Origin: Ulota crispa
Lineage: Eukaryota; Streptophyta; Bryopsida; Orthotrichales; Orthotrichaceae
Direction of reading: 5' to 3'
DNA length: 64,000 nt
Assembly: GCA_963920765.1 (NCBI GenBank)
Contig: OY987245.1
Coordinates: 15,764,727-15,828,726, forward strand
The translations under genes were made by a program, and so were the position numbers. Shown one piece after another: positions 12,633 to 26,024 of the stretch (its first letter is position 1; the number at the start of each line of letters is the position of its first letter). Below the pieces are notes generated by a model that had not been told where the DNA came from, ran no database searches, and saw only the letters and a list, made by a program, of their open reading frames with translations.

Positions 12633-12686
12633 GCTGCATAGTCTGCACAATCTGCACAGTCTGCACAATCTGCACAGTCTGCACAT
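12633..12686. repeat. Minisatellite of six 9-bp units (TCTGCACAR)
   Basis: Units alternate between CTGCACAAT and CTGCACAGT. The array sits about 0.4 kb upstream of the WD40 gene ATG, probably in promoter or 5'-leader sequence. In the minus frame it would read as repeated CADC, which is an artefact of the repeat. Confidence 0.9.
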
Positions 12687-13076
12687 CTTGATCTGTCTGG
12701 TGCACACATCCTTCTTGTAGTCCATACTCTTGATGACTTCTGATATTGGTGACTTTTAAATTTTAAATTTTCTCCTCTTGGGAACGCCTTGCTTAGCTTG
12801 TCCAGAGGTAGTAAATGTCCTTGCAGGAGAAGCTTGAATTGTAGTTTCCATGCTATGTATAATGCCCTTACATATGAAGTGCATGTTGAAGGTCTAAAAA
12901 TGCGGAGCAATTAGGGATTTCACGTTTATTTTTCAATTGATTGTTGGATAACCATAAGGAACAATAGCGTTAGCTCTTCTCATATCATTTATATTTTGGT
13001 GGCAAGAATGGATGACAGACGGATATAGTTGCTAGATGCCCAAAGAGATTTCAGTGTAGCAACAAAAACATTCACC

Positions 13077-16000
13077 ATGAGACTTCTAAAAAGGAAAATC
13101 AAGAAGCTTGAAGGATGTGGGAAGGTGATTAAGCTCAATTTTAGCTACATTTTGTTCTTTCTTCTTTTTTAAGCTTGCTCAATCCATTTGTTTTCAAAAA
13201 TCTATTCCCGCCTCTTTTGGAATGTTGTGTTTGACATTTGTCAATTTGCACGGAGCTATACTGTCTGAATAGTTTACAATAACAAAATTGCTTTCAACTT
13301 TGTTGTTCTTGTGTTAGATGTTATAATACAAAAGCTGTTGTACTTTATGAGTGGATAAATTGCATCAAAATCATATCAATCACATTGCTGAACATAAGAA
13401 TGATAAGATATCACTGCAATCATAGAACAACATGCATGCTCTTTGTCATGTGATATCAAAATATGATACTGAATTGCATTCTTTAATCTTGCAGCTAGAG
13501 CTAGAAAGAGTCATTGGATTAACATCAATGTCAGCAAGCGGACTATCATGCAATCCAACCACCGGAGAACTAGCCTATTTGGCTGGCGCTGTTGTAGTTG
13601 TTTACAACGTTAAGACTAATTGTCAAACTCGATTCTTAATGGCTCCAAAAAGCGCTAAAGCTTTCGCATGTATTGCTTACTCAGGCCAAGGAGGCAGATT
13701 TCTTGCTGCTGGTGAGGTATGTGAAAGGCTCTTTGTATACATTTTTTCTATAGATCAATAGATTGTCATATTGGTCTTCCTAATAATAATATATGTATTT
13801 GCACATAACACTAGCAAACCGATATTCTTCATTTGTTTGAATGTGAGACGGTACTCAAACTTTTTGATATAATTCAAAACATGATATTTGTTAATTTGGG
13901 AAAAAGTCTTTCCCAAAACTGATTTTGGTGGTTATAAATGTTGCATTTGTGAGACTATTTTGGTGATTTATAGTGAGTTTTTTGATAATTCCTTCAAGAC
14001 ATTTCATTGTTAATATAAGGTCTTGAAGAAATCATCATAAAATCCACTCTAAATTACCAAAAACCTATTAATTATAGAAAACCAGAAGTCCTAAAGTTGC
14101 ATTTTTTTCTCAAATTAATGAATATTGTGTTTCAAACAAAAATATTTTGTTTTGTTTGGCATGTTCCAACAACTTGTAAAGAATGTTCATTAACCTAGAA
14201 TTATTGCATGACCTAAGAACAGTCATTTAATTAATGTTGCCTGGTTGCTTTAAAATTTTGACCTTTCTAAAATTAAAATTAAAGCAAATTGACAGTGACC
14301 CAGCAAGGCAATTAAATACAGCTCAAAGTCAAGGTATTTTTAAATTGTCATCATCTACCTATATGTTATGTTCCATCTTTATCTATCTATACCACCTTAA
14401 TTTAGTTAATTGTATCCTAATCCATTTTTTGGAGCATACTTCCTTAGTGCACCACTTATTTATTAAAGCATTCTTAAGAACTTTCTGATTTTTGCATTTC
14501 TAGATGGTTAATAGCTTTTGTTGGTGTACATTTTTGACTTATTCCACTAATGCACAAATTTACTAAATGCAGTCAGGACACCAGCCGGGAGTCATTGCTT
14601 GGGAGGTTTCTGTGGGAACATGTGTTGCTGAATTGAGGACACATAAGCATGGGGTTTGTTGTGTTCAGTTTTCACCCAATGGTAAGCAGTTCTTAGATTG
14701 TATTGAGTTGGAAGTTGTATAACTAAAAAGCATTGCTTGGAATGTCAAGAACACCTGGCTCTTCCATGCAGTTCATACTTAGGCTGCTTGGGTGGAAATT
14801 TTGACAAGCATTTTCTTTCATGATAATTAACCATGGAACTTTTTGAATAGCTATTAGCTATATATCTCGAATAAAAACAAAAGCCATATAGCAAGCGTAA
14901 TGTAGAAGGACTATCATGTGTGCATTATTGTTTGACATGTTGTCTCATAATTTTTGATTGCAGGGAAACATCTTGTATCGATTGGTGTTCCTAGTGATGG
15001 ACATGTATGTCTTTGGGACTGGAGAAGTGGCACATTGTTAGCAAAATCTCGTGCTTCCACAGCATCTCAACCCGCTTGTGCGCTGCAATTTGCATCAGAT
15101 GGTAGTTTTTTTGTGACAGGTGGCATTAAGCATCTAAAACATTGGGTGATTGGCTTGCCCAAAGCTAGATCCGCCGGAGGAAATGGAACCATTGGAATGG
15201 AAGGGAAGATCGTAAAACTTGGTAGCCAGAAAGATAGTTCATTTGTTGCTATCCTATCTGCTCCGCCGGCAAAGGATGTGACAACTGCAACCCCTGACTT
15301 TCAACCACTATACGCATTAAGTGCTGCAGGTACGTGATTTTCAATGCATGCAGGCTTATAGTATTTGTGGAACTAAATTTTGAAGCAAATTAGAATTTTA
15401 AAGAATTTAGGAAGTGTTTAATTTGCGTATCTTCCTCTGCACATGTTGGTGCACATGGTCACATGTAAGCACTAGTAGTGATCATTCTAATGACTTGTTT
15501 TTCATTTGTGCCAACTTGTTCTTGTGGCAAAATCTCACATTTGAATTTGGGGAGGAATGCGTTATTGACCAACTAACTTTTTGTGGACCTTTCTTTTTTC
15601 CCTTGAAAAATGCAGGAATTTTGTGCTTGCTTCATTGCGGCTTGGCTATTGAGAAGTGGGTTGATTTAAAGGTATTGAGAAATTCAAGCACTCTACTGTT
15701 GCATTTTTAGCTAATGTAAGTTTGAATTTCATTCAACAGAACGTAGTCTTGCAATGAATCAAGTATAATTCTTACTGCTCTTAATTTTTTTTCTTTGAAT
15801 CAAGAATTATGATTGTTCTAGGCTTCACACAACTGATAGCTAGCACTTCTATATGATTTTGGGTTGTATATGTTGTCTCTTAAATTCCAACAAGCTTGAT
15901 TAAGCCCTTACTTTATCAGCCACTCTTTGAACCAACTCTTCTACATTATTGAAGATTGGTTGGACGTCGTGTATGATGACCGGCGCAGGTTAGGCATGGA

Positions 16001-19000
16001 TACGCTCTAGCTATTTCCAACGCCCATATTGGATGTGCTTGCAGTGATGGGATTGTTCGTGTTTTCATGCATGGAAGCCTTGCATATGCTGTCACATTGC
16101 CAAGACCTGCTCCTTATGGTTATCATGGACTAATAGATGCCAATGTTGGTGCTACTCTTGCTGTTGGAAATCGTACACAACCTAGCATTCGGTTTCCAGA
16201 TGCTGTTGCGTGCAGCTTCCTTCAAGAGGGGCACACACTTGGTATAATAGTGTTACTTGTCTATTTTGTTTCTTTATCTCAAAATATGTTCTGTTTCTTT
16301 TACTACAGAGCTGCTTCAACCCTAGTCTTTGATTATCCTTATATTCATTACTTATGCTACATGATTCTTGTGGCCAAGGACATGCTCAATTGATTACTAG
16401 TTTGTGTTGGATCACAGCTGTCATTTACGAGGACCATAGCCTTTTGATTTGGGATGTGCAAAGCTTCTCGAAGGTACTTTTTTTCTATATAGCTTGCAGC
16501 ATTATTGATCTACATCACAAGGATGTTCTATCACAAAAGTTCAATCATGGCTTGTGTAGTTAATCTTATTAATCTTTCTCATCATTTGTCACCTGTTTTT
16601 ATAATAACAAAAATTTGTTTGTCTAGCTTATCAGGATTCCAGAAGATTTGTAGTTTATGTAGTGCTTCCCAACAACCATTTTCTTTACTGATTGAGATAG
16701 GATGAAAACTAGCTAACAATTCTGCACTAGCCACAGATTATGCATGATCCAATGGTCATGGCCCCTTACGTGTGAGTAGTTTTCTTGGTAGCAAAGGTTT
16801 AGAAAATTCATCCTTTCTAACCAAGTCACAATTTTCTTCATTGATGCAGATAGGACAATGTTGTGCATTGCTCTCCCACTACTCTTGCATATGGGATGTG
16901 TCTCTTTTACCGACACCAAAACAAACACCAGCTCTTCAGCTAATTTATGAGAAAGACTGCTCGTCTTGTGGAGCTTTTGCAACGTGCTCTGCCGATGGGT
17001 CAATTAGGTTGTGGAACCTTGGTTCAGGTCAGGAGAAGCCTAGTGTTGGATTGAACGCATCTTCACCACGGCCTCCCAATATTTATAGCAAGGATGTTTT
17101 GGGCATTCTGTACATTGGTGAGCCAATTTGAAATCATGTGGTACTAGTTAGTTGGGAGAATGAGAGCGCGGTGATATTGCATGATGTTGCAATCTTTAAG
17201 CGTAGCTTTAGGTGGAACAATTGTGAGCTAGTAGAAGTATTCATAAGTCAAAGACCTTGATTCTGTGTGAGTGTGCATATTCTTCAGGTTGAACATCTCC
17301 ACTTGCTTATAGAGTATTGTGAACCATGAACTGATATCTAATTCTTAAGTAAAATGTCTATTTGCCTGCAGATAATAGGGGAGATCAAAAAGATAAAAAT
17401 ATCATTGGTACAACAGATGACGAGTTGGTGGATTCTTTGCACGGGTTTCGGACAATTTGTGCTAGTCCGGATGGCCAGCATCTTGCTGCTGGTGATCAAA
17501 ATGGAAACCTTCGTATATATGACTTAAATACATTGCAATTGATTAGCTTCAAAGTGCGTCCTCTTTTTGCTACACTGTATTGTAGTGGTTTTTGGAAATT
17601 TTTACGCACATTTGAGTTGAATAGAGGGCAATTTCATGACCTCATGAGTTTGTATCTAATTAAAGGATGAAAATAAATGCAGAAGTAGCCATTCACATGC
17701 TGGAAAGCTGAAAGTTTTGCAAGAATGTTGACAGGAAGCACATAATGGTGAATTGTTGTCATTGAGCTTCACTTCAAACACAAATGATACATTGGTTGAG
17801 GAGTCAGTCTGCATGCCTCTACTGGCTTCAGGAGGAAGAGATCACCTTATACATGTTTATGATGTGAACAGGTTGGACTCAGATGCAATGTGCTCCTAGC
17901 TTTGTAACTACTATATGAGATAGAACGTAAATAATTTGAAAAAGTCCTCTACATAGCAGAGCAATGTGCATGTCTTCCTCTAATTGATGCATTGTTTTGC
18001 AGAGGTTATGATGTTGTTGAAACCTTGGACGATCACTCAGCATCTGTGACCACCGTAAAGTTTGCATGCTCTGGGTTGAAGCTCCTTAGTTGCAGTGCGG
18101 ATAAGTAAGTATGAAAGGGTGCTCCACTTCTACACCATTTTCATTAACTTTCCATTCACATCTGTTTGTGATTTCAGCGCTTGAATAAATTCTCAATTGC
18201 AACCCCTGTACCATGCAAACTCAGAGCAAGATGTGAATTCTTATAGTGAACTCTTTGCAGGACTATAGTGTTTCGCAACATGGTAGCATCGGGCGCCGGA
18301 TGCAAAAGCTCACGATACCATCAAGAGCTTTCACCACGAGGAACGTTCTACGATATTGACACAGATCCATGCGACAAACTTGCAGTAGCTGTAGGGCAGG
18401 TACTACTTATATGACCGAGTTAAATAGTGACCACTTGATGATCTCCTAGCACTTTTATGAATAAAATGTCAACTTTGTCATATTGTTATAATACAAAAAG
18501 CCAAATTTGTATTTTATGATTGTAGAAAGTTTTAATGATTAGGATTGATATAGTTTTACTTTTTGGGATTGCCTGCCTTAAAATTGCCAATTTTGGGAAA
18601 TTTTCCTCCAATTTAACAAAACTGAAGTTCTATGTTGCATGTTGATCACGATCTATGCCTAATGATGTTTTTCTTTTATAACATAATTTGTGGACTTCTA
18701 TTGGTGATTGAAACTAGGATAAGAAGCTCAGCATCTTGAATTTGGCTAGTGGCAAGACCGTTCGATTTCTAAAGCCTGAGGGTGATGTTGGAGAGCCTTT
18801 CAAGGTGACTTGGACAAATCCAAATTTTATTCCTCAACAAATTTGTTGTTCGCTTGAGGCTTCAATTAAAATAATCAAGAGGTTGTTTTTCTTGTTGATC
18901 TGTTAGATGATAGGAAGATTGATTATTAGGTATTCTATTAACAATTTCCTCAATTTTAATAGTTTTGGCACAATTCACAGTGCCAAAATTGTGACATTTA

Positions 19001-22000
19001 GTAGTAAAAAGCTCTAATGACAAGGACTGCTAGAGACTTCTGTTTTAGGTTGCAAGTGTCTTGCGGTGTGCCAATGTTGTGCATTTTTGTCAATTTAATG
19101 AAACTAGTGTTAAACAGTGTTATGCACTTACACATGGTATACGGCTCGCCAGGTGCGCTTGGATCCTAGTGGCTTGTATGTGGTATGCTCCCATTCAGAT
19201 CGAGTATTGAGGGTATACGACTTCTTCAATGGGGAGCTCCTGGCTTATGCATCAGGGCATGCACAAATTGTTACCGGAATGATATTCCTTCCGGATTGCA
19301 GAAGACTTGTATCTGTAAGTATTAAACATATGAATTCCCCAATTGTACCAAATTTTCAATATAATATGGCAGCCTTTATGTCAATTATAAATGTATTTAG
19401 CTTTTGTATTCAAAACTAAGATGCTCTGTGCTTTGCACTATGAACATTTGCTCAATATGTGGACAATTTGTTATTTGACATAACATTCTTTGCCTTTCAT
19501 TTATTTTTACTATGCATGAATTGCAAGAATCATTCAAAATTGAGAAAGCATACACCTATTGAAAACTAAGACTTGCTTGGAAATCTTGGTTTTATTGCTT
19601 CTTTGATTCATTTTATGTTGCAAATCCAATCACCATGATTCTTGCATTATGTCAATGAGGTGTTGCTAGACAGATAATCAAATCTGAAATGCACTTATTG
19701 AGCTTGCATTTTGCTTTTGTTGAACATATTAATTTTTAACATATTAAAGCATTGTTGAACACTGTCATCAGTTGATTTTCAGGTAAGTGGAGACAGTTGC
19801 ATCTTCATATGGCAACTTCCGCTCAATATGTCACGTTGCATGAGGAAGCGTTGTATAGCAAATGCTGAGTCCCGACCGCCTCCTAGATGCTTGAAGTCAG
19901 CCCCTACACAGTCTCCTAGACACTTGGATGGAACCATCATTACTCCAAGAAGAACTAATCAAGCAATCCCCTTTGATCCTCTGGATGTAAAAGCAAAGGA
20001 AGCTTGCTATAACGATCAAAAAGATACCTCACGTCAAGTAAAGCATGGGCAAGTGCTAACTCCTTCAACAATAGTACACAATTTGAGTTACAAAGATTTT
20101 GAAAGGCCTCATACAGAGCCTGGTGAAAACAAAACGGTATTGCTAGTGAACTTTCAACAAGGTTTGTAAATGTATTGGTTTTATCATTTAGGACGCAAGT
20201 ATCATGGTTTGGAATTGATGTTAGGATTGGTTTATGTTTGATGACTTTTGTGTGTAGCGCTTTGGACGTGACGGATACAAAGCTATCTCTAAAGCTCGGA
20301 ACGATGCAACCCACTCTGTAGATAGTTCCAACATCCGCAGTTATCCTACTGAGGATACTAGTATAAATGTTTTGCAAATCTCTCCTGAGAATCAAACTAT
20401 ACAACCTGAAGGGGGCCCGTTGATGTCCGTACAAGATGACTTGAGGTGGGCTTGATACTTTCTAGAACGGACAAAATTTTACTTCAAGTTCTCATGGGTT
20501 TAATCTATTAACTCAATTGTAGATAATCAACCCTCGGCTAAAAAGAATTTGGAGATATTGTACAAATGGGTCAAATTGATATTATTGCTAAGTACTGGTA
20601 GAAATATTTTTTTTGCTCTTGTTTGTTGTATTTTGCATGATGACAACATCATTTGTAGAGGAGTATATTGAGATGTTACAAAAGACTTACTTTTAGAAAC
20701 TTTAATAGCGCATAAGCCTAGCTTGAACCTCACGTTGTCGTAAGACTAAATGTTGAATGTTTATAAGATATGTGCAATGTCCACGATTCCTCATTGACAC
20801 TAGTATCCAATAATTTCTAAACAAAGCAAAGTACAGTTGCAAGTGTGTCTAGGTCAATGTGCACATGTGTCTTATGTTACCAATAAGAATGAAATTGATG
20901 ACACTTGTTTGAGTAGTCAAATTGATGCAATACTAATGCCGGATTTGAATTACAGGAGAGATTCGCATTGGAAAACAGTACACACTGTATTTTTTGGTGA
21001 GAGCGATTACTCTCATGATGAATTACTGTCAGAAGCAGGTACTCAAGAGATCGCAACATGTGACAATGACAAAAAGAACAGACAAGGTAATGGTGATGCT
21101 TCATCCAATATAGTGAATATCCCATTCAATGCATTGGAAGAGAAATTTTCAGAGAAACCATTGTTTGAAAAGAATTTGCAGGCAACTTCGGATTGTGAGG
21201 ACAAAAATGGAATAGTTACTGACCTATTAGATGCTAGTGAAGATTTAGAAACCCAAAAATCCATATTTACTTTGGAAAAGACTAAATCAATTGATGAAGA
21301 GGGCGAGAAACCTAAACGGGCTTGTGAACATACAAAGAGTGGTCGAGGGAGGTTTGATGTCTTTTGTATGGGAGAATCGCTTGAAAATTTTGACAGCTTT
21401 AAGAAAGAAACTGTGGACTTTCTTGCACAACCTACCAAAGTGGAAAGATCTTCTAAAGAAGACTTAAAACCAAAAAGTGAATTTAAGCAAACTCCTACCT
21501 TAGAAAAATCCAAGATCTCCATAGATACTGAGCTTATCAAAGTTAATGATGATGGAGGCGATGGCAATGACTTTCAAACTCGGAAAGAGCTTTTCAATGC
21601 ACGCTTCCACAAGCTTATTGCAAATCAGAAGGTGAGATATGTGTTGAGTATTATTACTTCAATGTTGATTGGGTAGAGATATGTCATGAATTGAATTTGA
21701 TTATCTCCAGTTTGAAGCTTAGAATTTTTTTTAAATCTCCAGATATAGCAGGTCAATGTCTAACATGGAATTTGAAACTCTTCAATGCACTATGGACTTT
21801 TGTAGGTGGAAGATTTTGATACCAGTAGCTTCTCCTCACGTTTTTTTGCACAATCAAATATATCCCAGCCTCAAAATCCATGGTTTGAAACATCCATAAA
21901 AACGGAGAGAGAAATCGCAAGTTTTGAGGTTGAAGCGCTTGTACAGGATGAAGACCTAGAAAATAATCCAGGGCGACTTTTGGCTGCTGAAAGGGAACGG

Positions 22001-25000
22001 CTGAAATTGCGGGAGAGGCAGGTACAAAGGAAACGCACATGCACTTCTTTGGTCAAGATTCCCTTTGTACAATGGTGGGAGAGTAAGGAATGTGGGTTGG
22101 TCCAAGCAATAGAAATTTGTGATGGGAGAGTAAGGAATGTGGGTTGGGTCCAAGCAATAGAATTTTGGGATGCTTGCACTTTTAAGGCTCTTTTTTATAT
22201 AAAAATACTCAAAGGCCAATGATACCAACTCATAGGGTTGAGTCAATTTAGATTGAGTACATGATCAGCATCACTCTCTTGAGACATAGCAACATACTGG
22301 CCAAGTTGAGAATGCTCTTTCATTCTTCACATAACTGGTCCAGTGGGTCACATCACTTTACTCATTGATCTACGATCATGAAATCATTTTTGTTTCCAAG
22401 TTGAAGATTGTTCTTTTTGAGATGGCAGGAGAAAATGGCTATAGAGGTTCAACGCATGCGAGAGAGATTGGTAAATCTGGGGATTGCAGTTGCTGAAATT
22501 GCACATGATGGTGAGGGCACCGAACGCAATGGAGATGGAGATGACAAATTTTCTAGCTATTCCTTGCCACTAGGGAGTCCAAGCAAGCGGTCTGCATTAG
22601 CAGCCTATGCGGCAGCCGAATTTGAAGATTCATGTTTACCAAATCCCCCCTTTAAACCATCTGCTCAATCTGGTATTAAAAGGGCATCAAGTTTTGGTCT
22701 TCAAGATAGGATTGTAGATAGCTCAGGTGTTGTGAGCAACAAGAAGAATGGTAATGACGTGGCAATGATTGAGCCCTGTAACCTGCGAAATTTGGATGGT
22801 CGGAAGATTGACTTATGGCAAATTAAGGCCAGAGAAGAATCTAGACTGACAGTTGAGGCGGGAAAGGAAATGGAGGCACCCCTCGCTGTAGTACAGATTC
22901 CTGGTGCAAAACAAGATGATAAATCTATTGACAAGCAAGGAGGACCAGGAGGTGAGGATCATCCTTTGCTTTGTCGGCTTATAAAAATACCCTCCAAAGC
23001 GGAGGTTGGACGAGTTTTAGCAAATAGGGGAGAAAGAAATGCAGCTGGGTTGACTTCTCAGGAGCACAGTCCTTGCAACAGAGCTGCTGCTGCTGCTGGC
23101 CCTCATGCTAAGTCCCTTGAAAGTGAACTTGTGAGAATAAAAGAACGTGAGATTGTGACGAATTATAAAGAAGCTAGATCTTCAATAGCTTCTACAGTAT
23201 CTCCAACATTTGGACGAGCGCTAAAGAGTAGAGAAAACAATTTACTCAACTTCGAGGAAGGAAATCTGCTTCTAAATGAGGAACAACAGAGGTGGGATGG
23301 ACGCCATTCAAATACCAAGCCAAAAGCAGACAACAACCATGCTTCTTCTCTTCCTCCATCTTGCACGCTTCGTACGTATAAAGATTCACTGTCCTCCACC
23401 ACCAAACCTTTTGAGACATCAGAATTAGAAAGGAGGGAAATGTTTCACGAAGATGAAGAAACAGATTTCCAAGGCGATTCACAGCTCGTACGGGCACAAA
23501 GGCTTTTTGGGAGGTGCAAAAGTGTTAATATGAATGTATTACTTGGTACGTTTCATGGCGATGTCTTACAGGTTGCTGGTAAAAAGTCAATAAGTTAGAT
23601 CTCATTTAGCAGTTTATGCCATCAATCGTAAATTTCTCCTCAAATTGCCTACGTGAAAATTCAAGTGGCATCAGTCGGCAGAGATTCTCAATAAGCAAGG
23701 TTTTAGAGGTTCTTTTACTCCATCATCAGAAGTTATAAACACACATCCGTCATAGTTGTATTGTTGCCTGTGAGTATGGCTGTGACTACGCATAATTTGA
23801 TTTATTTCTGCCAGACTCAAGTCATTCTGTTTTTTTTCTCAGCAGGTGAAATACCAGGTGTGGAAGCGCATGACCGACTTCCTTGCTCAATTCTAGGGCC
23901 TGTTGGTGAAGAACCTTACGTTCCCACTCCAACACTTCCTCGCCCTGTTGAAGATTATCAAAAGTCTTTGTATGACTTGATGGAAGCAGCTGACAGAGCA
24001 TCCTCGCTCTTTGGTGAAGTCCGATCGGTCTGTCGAAGAACTACACCAACTCCTTCCGAGGTCCCTTGTACTCCTTCAACAAGTGTATCACTTGATGTTT
24101 TATCTCTCAGTCGTACCTACCAAAGATTGTTGCCTGCAACGTTGCAAACTGTGCGAAGACTAGCTGACGAAGCTGCAGCTTGTGGGCTACCATGTAATAG
24201 GGCTGTGATGCATATCGACAATGATAACATCAATTTCAACCCCGGAGCAGGTGGGCCGATAATCCTTCAATTTCATTATAGGGAAAATTTCATGGATACC
24301 CCTGAAGTTGGCAATAACCCTAGCTTTTTCAGAAATATCACAAATGACCTTAGACCAAAAAATTTAGGCGTTTGTTTTGTAGTGCATGCCACTTCCCTTC
24401 TTCTTTTGTGCGCACGCATAACAAGAAAGAATTAGCGTTTACACAAAGGGAGAAGGAAGTGACATGCGTACCCAAACAAATGCATTATTTTTTTTGGTCC
24501 AAGGGTATTTGTGATATTTCTGAAAAAGCAGGGGTATCTATAAAAATATTGCGAACTTCAGGGGTATCCATGAAATTGTCCCTTCATTATATTGGCGCGG
24601 TTCAGAGAGCCAATCCTGAGACATTCTACTGCACCAAGCTTTTCAAAATTAGGATTTTGCTATAGTTAAGTTACCCTGATTCAAAGGCGAGCGTCTTGAA
24701 AAGTGTCCATGTCCTAAATTTCAGCCCAGTTTAACGATCTTGACGTTACCACTGCTCAACATTCTTGTCGATCAATAGTGGGATCCTTGATCTTGTGTTT
24801 GATGAGAGCACCTAAAAGTTCACACCACTCTTGGAATTGCAGATCATTCCAGTCCCTTCGCGGCATGACTGTACTATCAAATGAGGTCAGCAAAAGAAGA
24901 TTAACCAGCCTGACCTAAACAAATAATGATCTGTTCCTGCAGATTTGATAAGCAGCTCTGCAACAGGTTCAAGCATTCTCCAGTCGAGGCCAGGAACAGG

Positions 25001-25112
25001 CACTTCTTCTTCACTGGCTTCAGTAGATGTGGAGGGATTTATTTCTCGCTTCTCAGAGACGCTGGCGAGTCAAGTGCTGGCACTCGTTCATAAAGCTTTG
25101 CCTGGCAAGTAA
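13077..25112 (+). CDS. MABP1: WD40-repeat scaffold protein, MAPKBP1/WDR62 family (21 exons, 1,770 aa)
   Basis: Exons: 13077-13124, 13495-13716, 14573-14681, 14964-15329, 15616-15671, 15989-16241, 16418-16473, 16850-17117, 17372-17553, 17735-17871, 18003-18104, 18261-18399, 18718-18804, 19153-19314, 19783-20136, 20258-20445, 20956-21631, 21806-22021, 22429-23545, 23846-24250, 24943-25112. All junctions are GT-AG and phases close to a 5,313-nt CDS. Exon 1 gives MRLLKRKIKKLEGCGK, followed by LELERVIGLTSMSASGLSCN, the conserved start of the family. Residues ~20-745 form WD40 propellers (CLWDWRSG, LLIWDVQ, IRLWNLGSG, LRIYDLN, IHVYDVN, LRVYDFFNGEL, CIFIWQLP). Residues ~750-1690 are mostly disordered, with a charged coiled-coil-like stretch near 1180-1230 (AAERERLKLRERQEKMAIEV). 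The C-terminus is a short amphipathic helix (GFISRFSETLASQVLALVHK). Animal relatives scaffold JNK signalling and work at spindle poles; the plant role is not settled. A family-F MITE lies in intron 2 and a family-B MITE in intron 20. Confidence 0.9.
13877..14132. mobile_element. MITE, family F-like, in intron 2 of the WD40 gene
   Basis: About 256 bp with inverted ends: ATATTTGTTAATTTGGGAAA on the left and the complement of CAAATTAATGAATATTGTGT on the right. The inner arms AGTCTTTCCCAAAACT and TTATAATATAAGG-type sequence match the copy at 53581-53844. It has no coding sequence. Superfamily is undecided because no clear target duplication was found. Confidence 0.65.
24281..24582. mobile_element. 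MITE family B with perfect 9-bp target duplication, in the last intron of the WD40 gene
   Basis: The 302-bp element begins GGGAAAATTTCATGGATACC and ends with the inverted match GGGTATCCATGAAATTGTCCC minus one base pair of length. It is flanked by identical TTCATTATA at 24272-24280 and 24583-24591. A 9-bp duplication suggests a Mutator-like transposase source. The element falls 30 bp inside intron 20, just past the donor at 24250/24251, and leaves the exon intact. A sister copy lies at 26272-26548 in the neighbouring gene. Confidence 0.9.
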
Positions 25113-26024
25113 AACATCAAAAGGCACTTCCAGGGGGTGGGTAAGAATTTCTGATAGTTTGAAGGTAACCAGGTGTCTACCACAATGGCAGATGTTCGGT
25201 CTCTCTAATCACATTGGAATTCTCAAATCTGTTTGGAGTATAAGAGACTTGGCTTGGGATGTAAAAAGAAGCTCACATTCTGATCCTCTCAAGAAATATG
25301 TCCCTGCTATTTCTTCAGTCTCATCTTCTGTACAGAATATTCAATGATGAGCACACCCAGATTGTGCTCTCAGTTAGATGAGCATGCAAGCCTTGACTAC
25401 GCTCTAGCCTGTTGGAAACAAGTGTCCCGGTATTGTGAGAAAACAAATCATGTTTCTTATGAACCTGGAACTTCGAAGTATAACCGCAGCGTAATTAGTG
25501 GCAGCCCAGTCAGCTGTATACAACTAAGTGTATTTGACCAGTGGATTGAGCTCGATGCATCCTTGTAATGTTCAATTCATGTCGTCTGATTGTAGAGACG
25601 TTTACCTGAGTGATGGCATCACTTTTACAAATCTCCTTTTCAACAAGTACCCTAGTTGTGACCGTGCTTTTACAGAGTCAACGCATAGAGAATAGTAGGC
25701 TTTAGTGCTGTACAACAAGATCGTGTTTCTCTTTCGTCACTAACTTGGGAAATTGCTATATCCTTCTGTTGGGACACTAATGTTGAGATCGTCCATAATT
25801 TACTAAAATGGACTCTCTGGGGTACGTAAAGCCCTCACCCAAAAAATATCCGAAATATCTGATAGCTTTTGAGTTCTTAAATGACGGAGTTGTAGGTCCT
25901 CAGTATCGCAATGGGTTTCTGTTATTGGGGTCTACGTCAATGGATAGATTTCTACGCTATTGGTCAGCTCGAAGTAGCTGAGCCTAGAATGTTCAAGCCA
26001 ATTATTGATTTTTATCATTCAATA
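25113..26024. other. Convergent intergenic region between WD40 and transporter genes
   Basis: About 0.9 kb between two stop codons pointing at each other, so it should hold both 3' untranslated regions. No canonical AATAAA is obvious near either stop. The short open frames at 25,027-25,568 have no domain. No separate gene is supported. Confidence 0.6.

Noticed and set aside
12519-12910. Cysteine-rich (CADCADCADC) peptide on the minus strand
   Set aside because: It is produced by the 9-bp TCTGCACAR minisatellite, with no supporting gene structure.
24251-24590. MITE disrupting the coding sequence of the WD40 gene
   Set aside because: The open frame runs into the MITE, but a GT donor at 24251 joins in phase to the exon at 24943 (giving ADLISSS), so the MITE is intronic.
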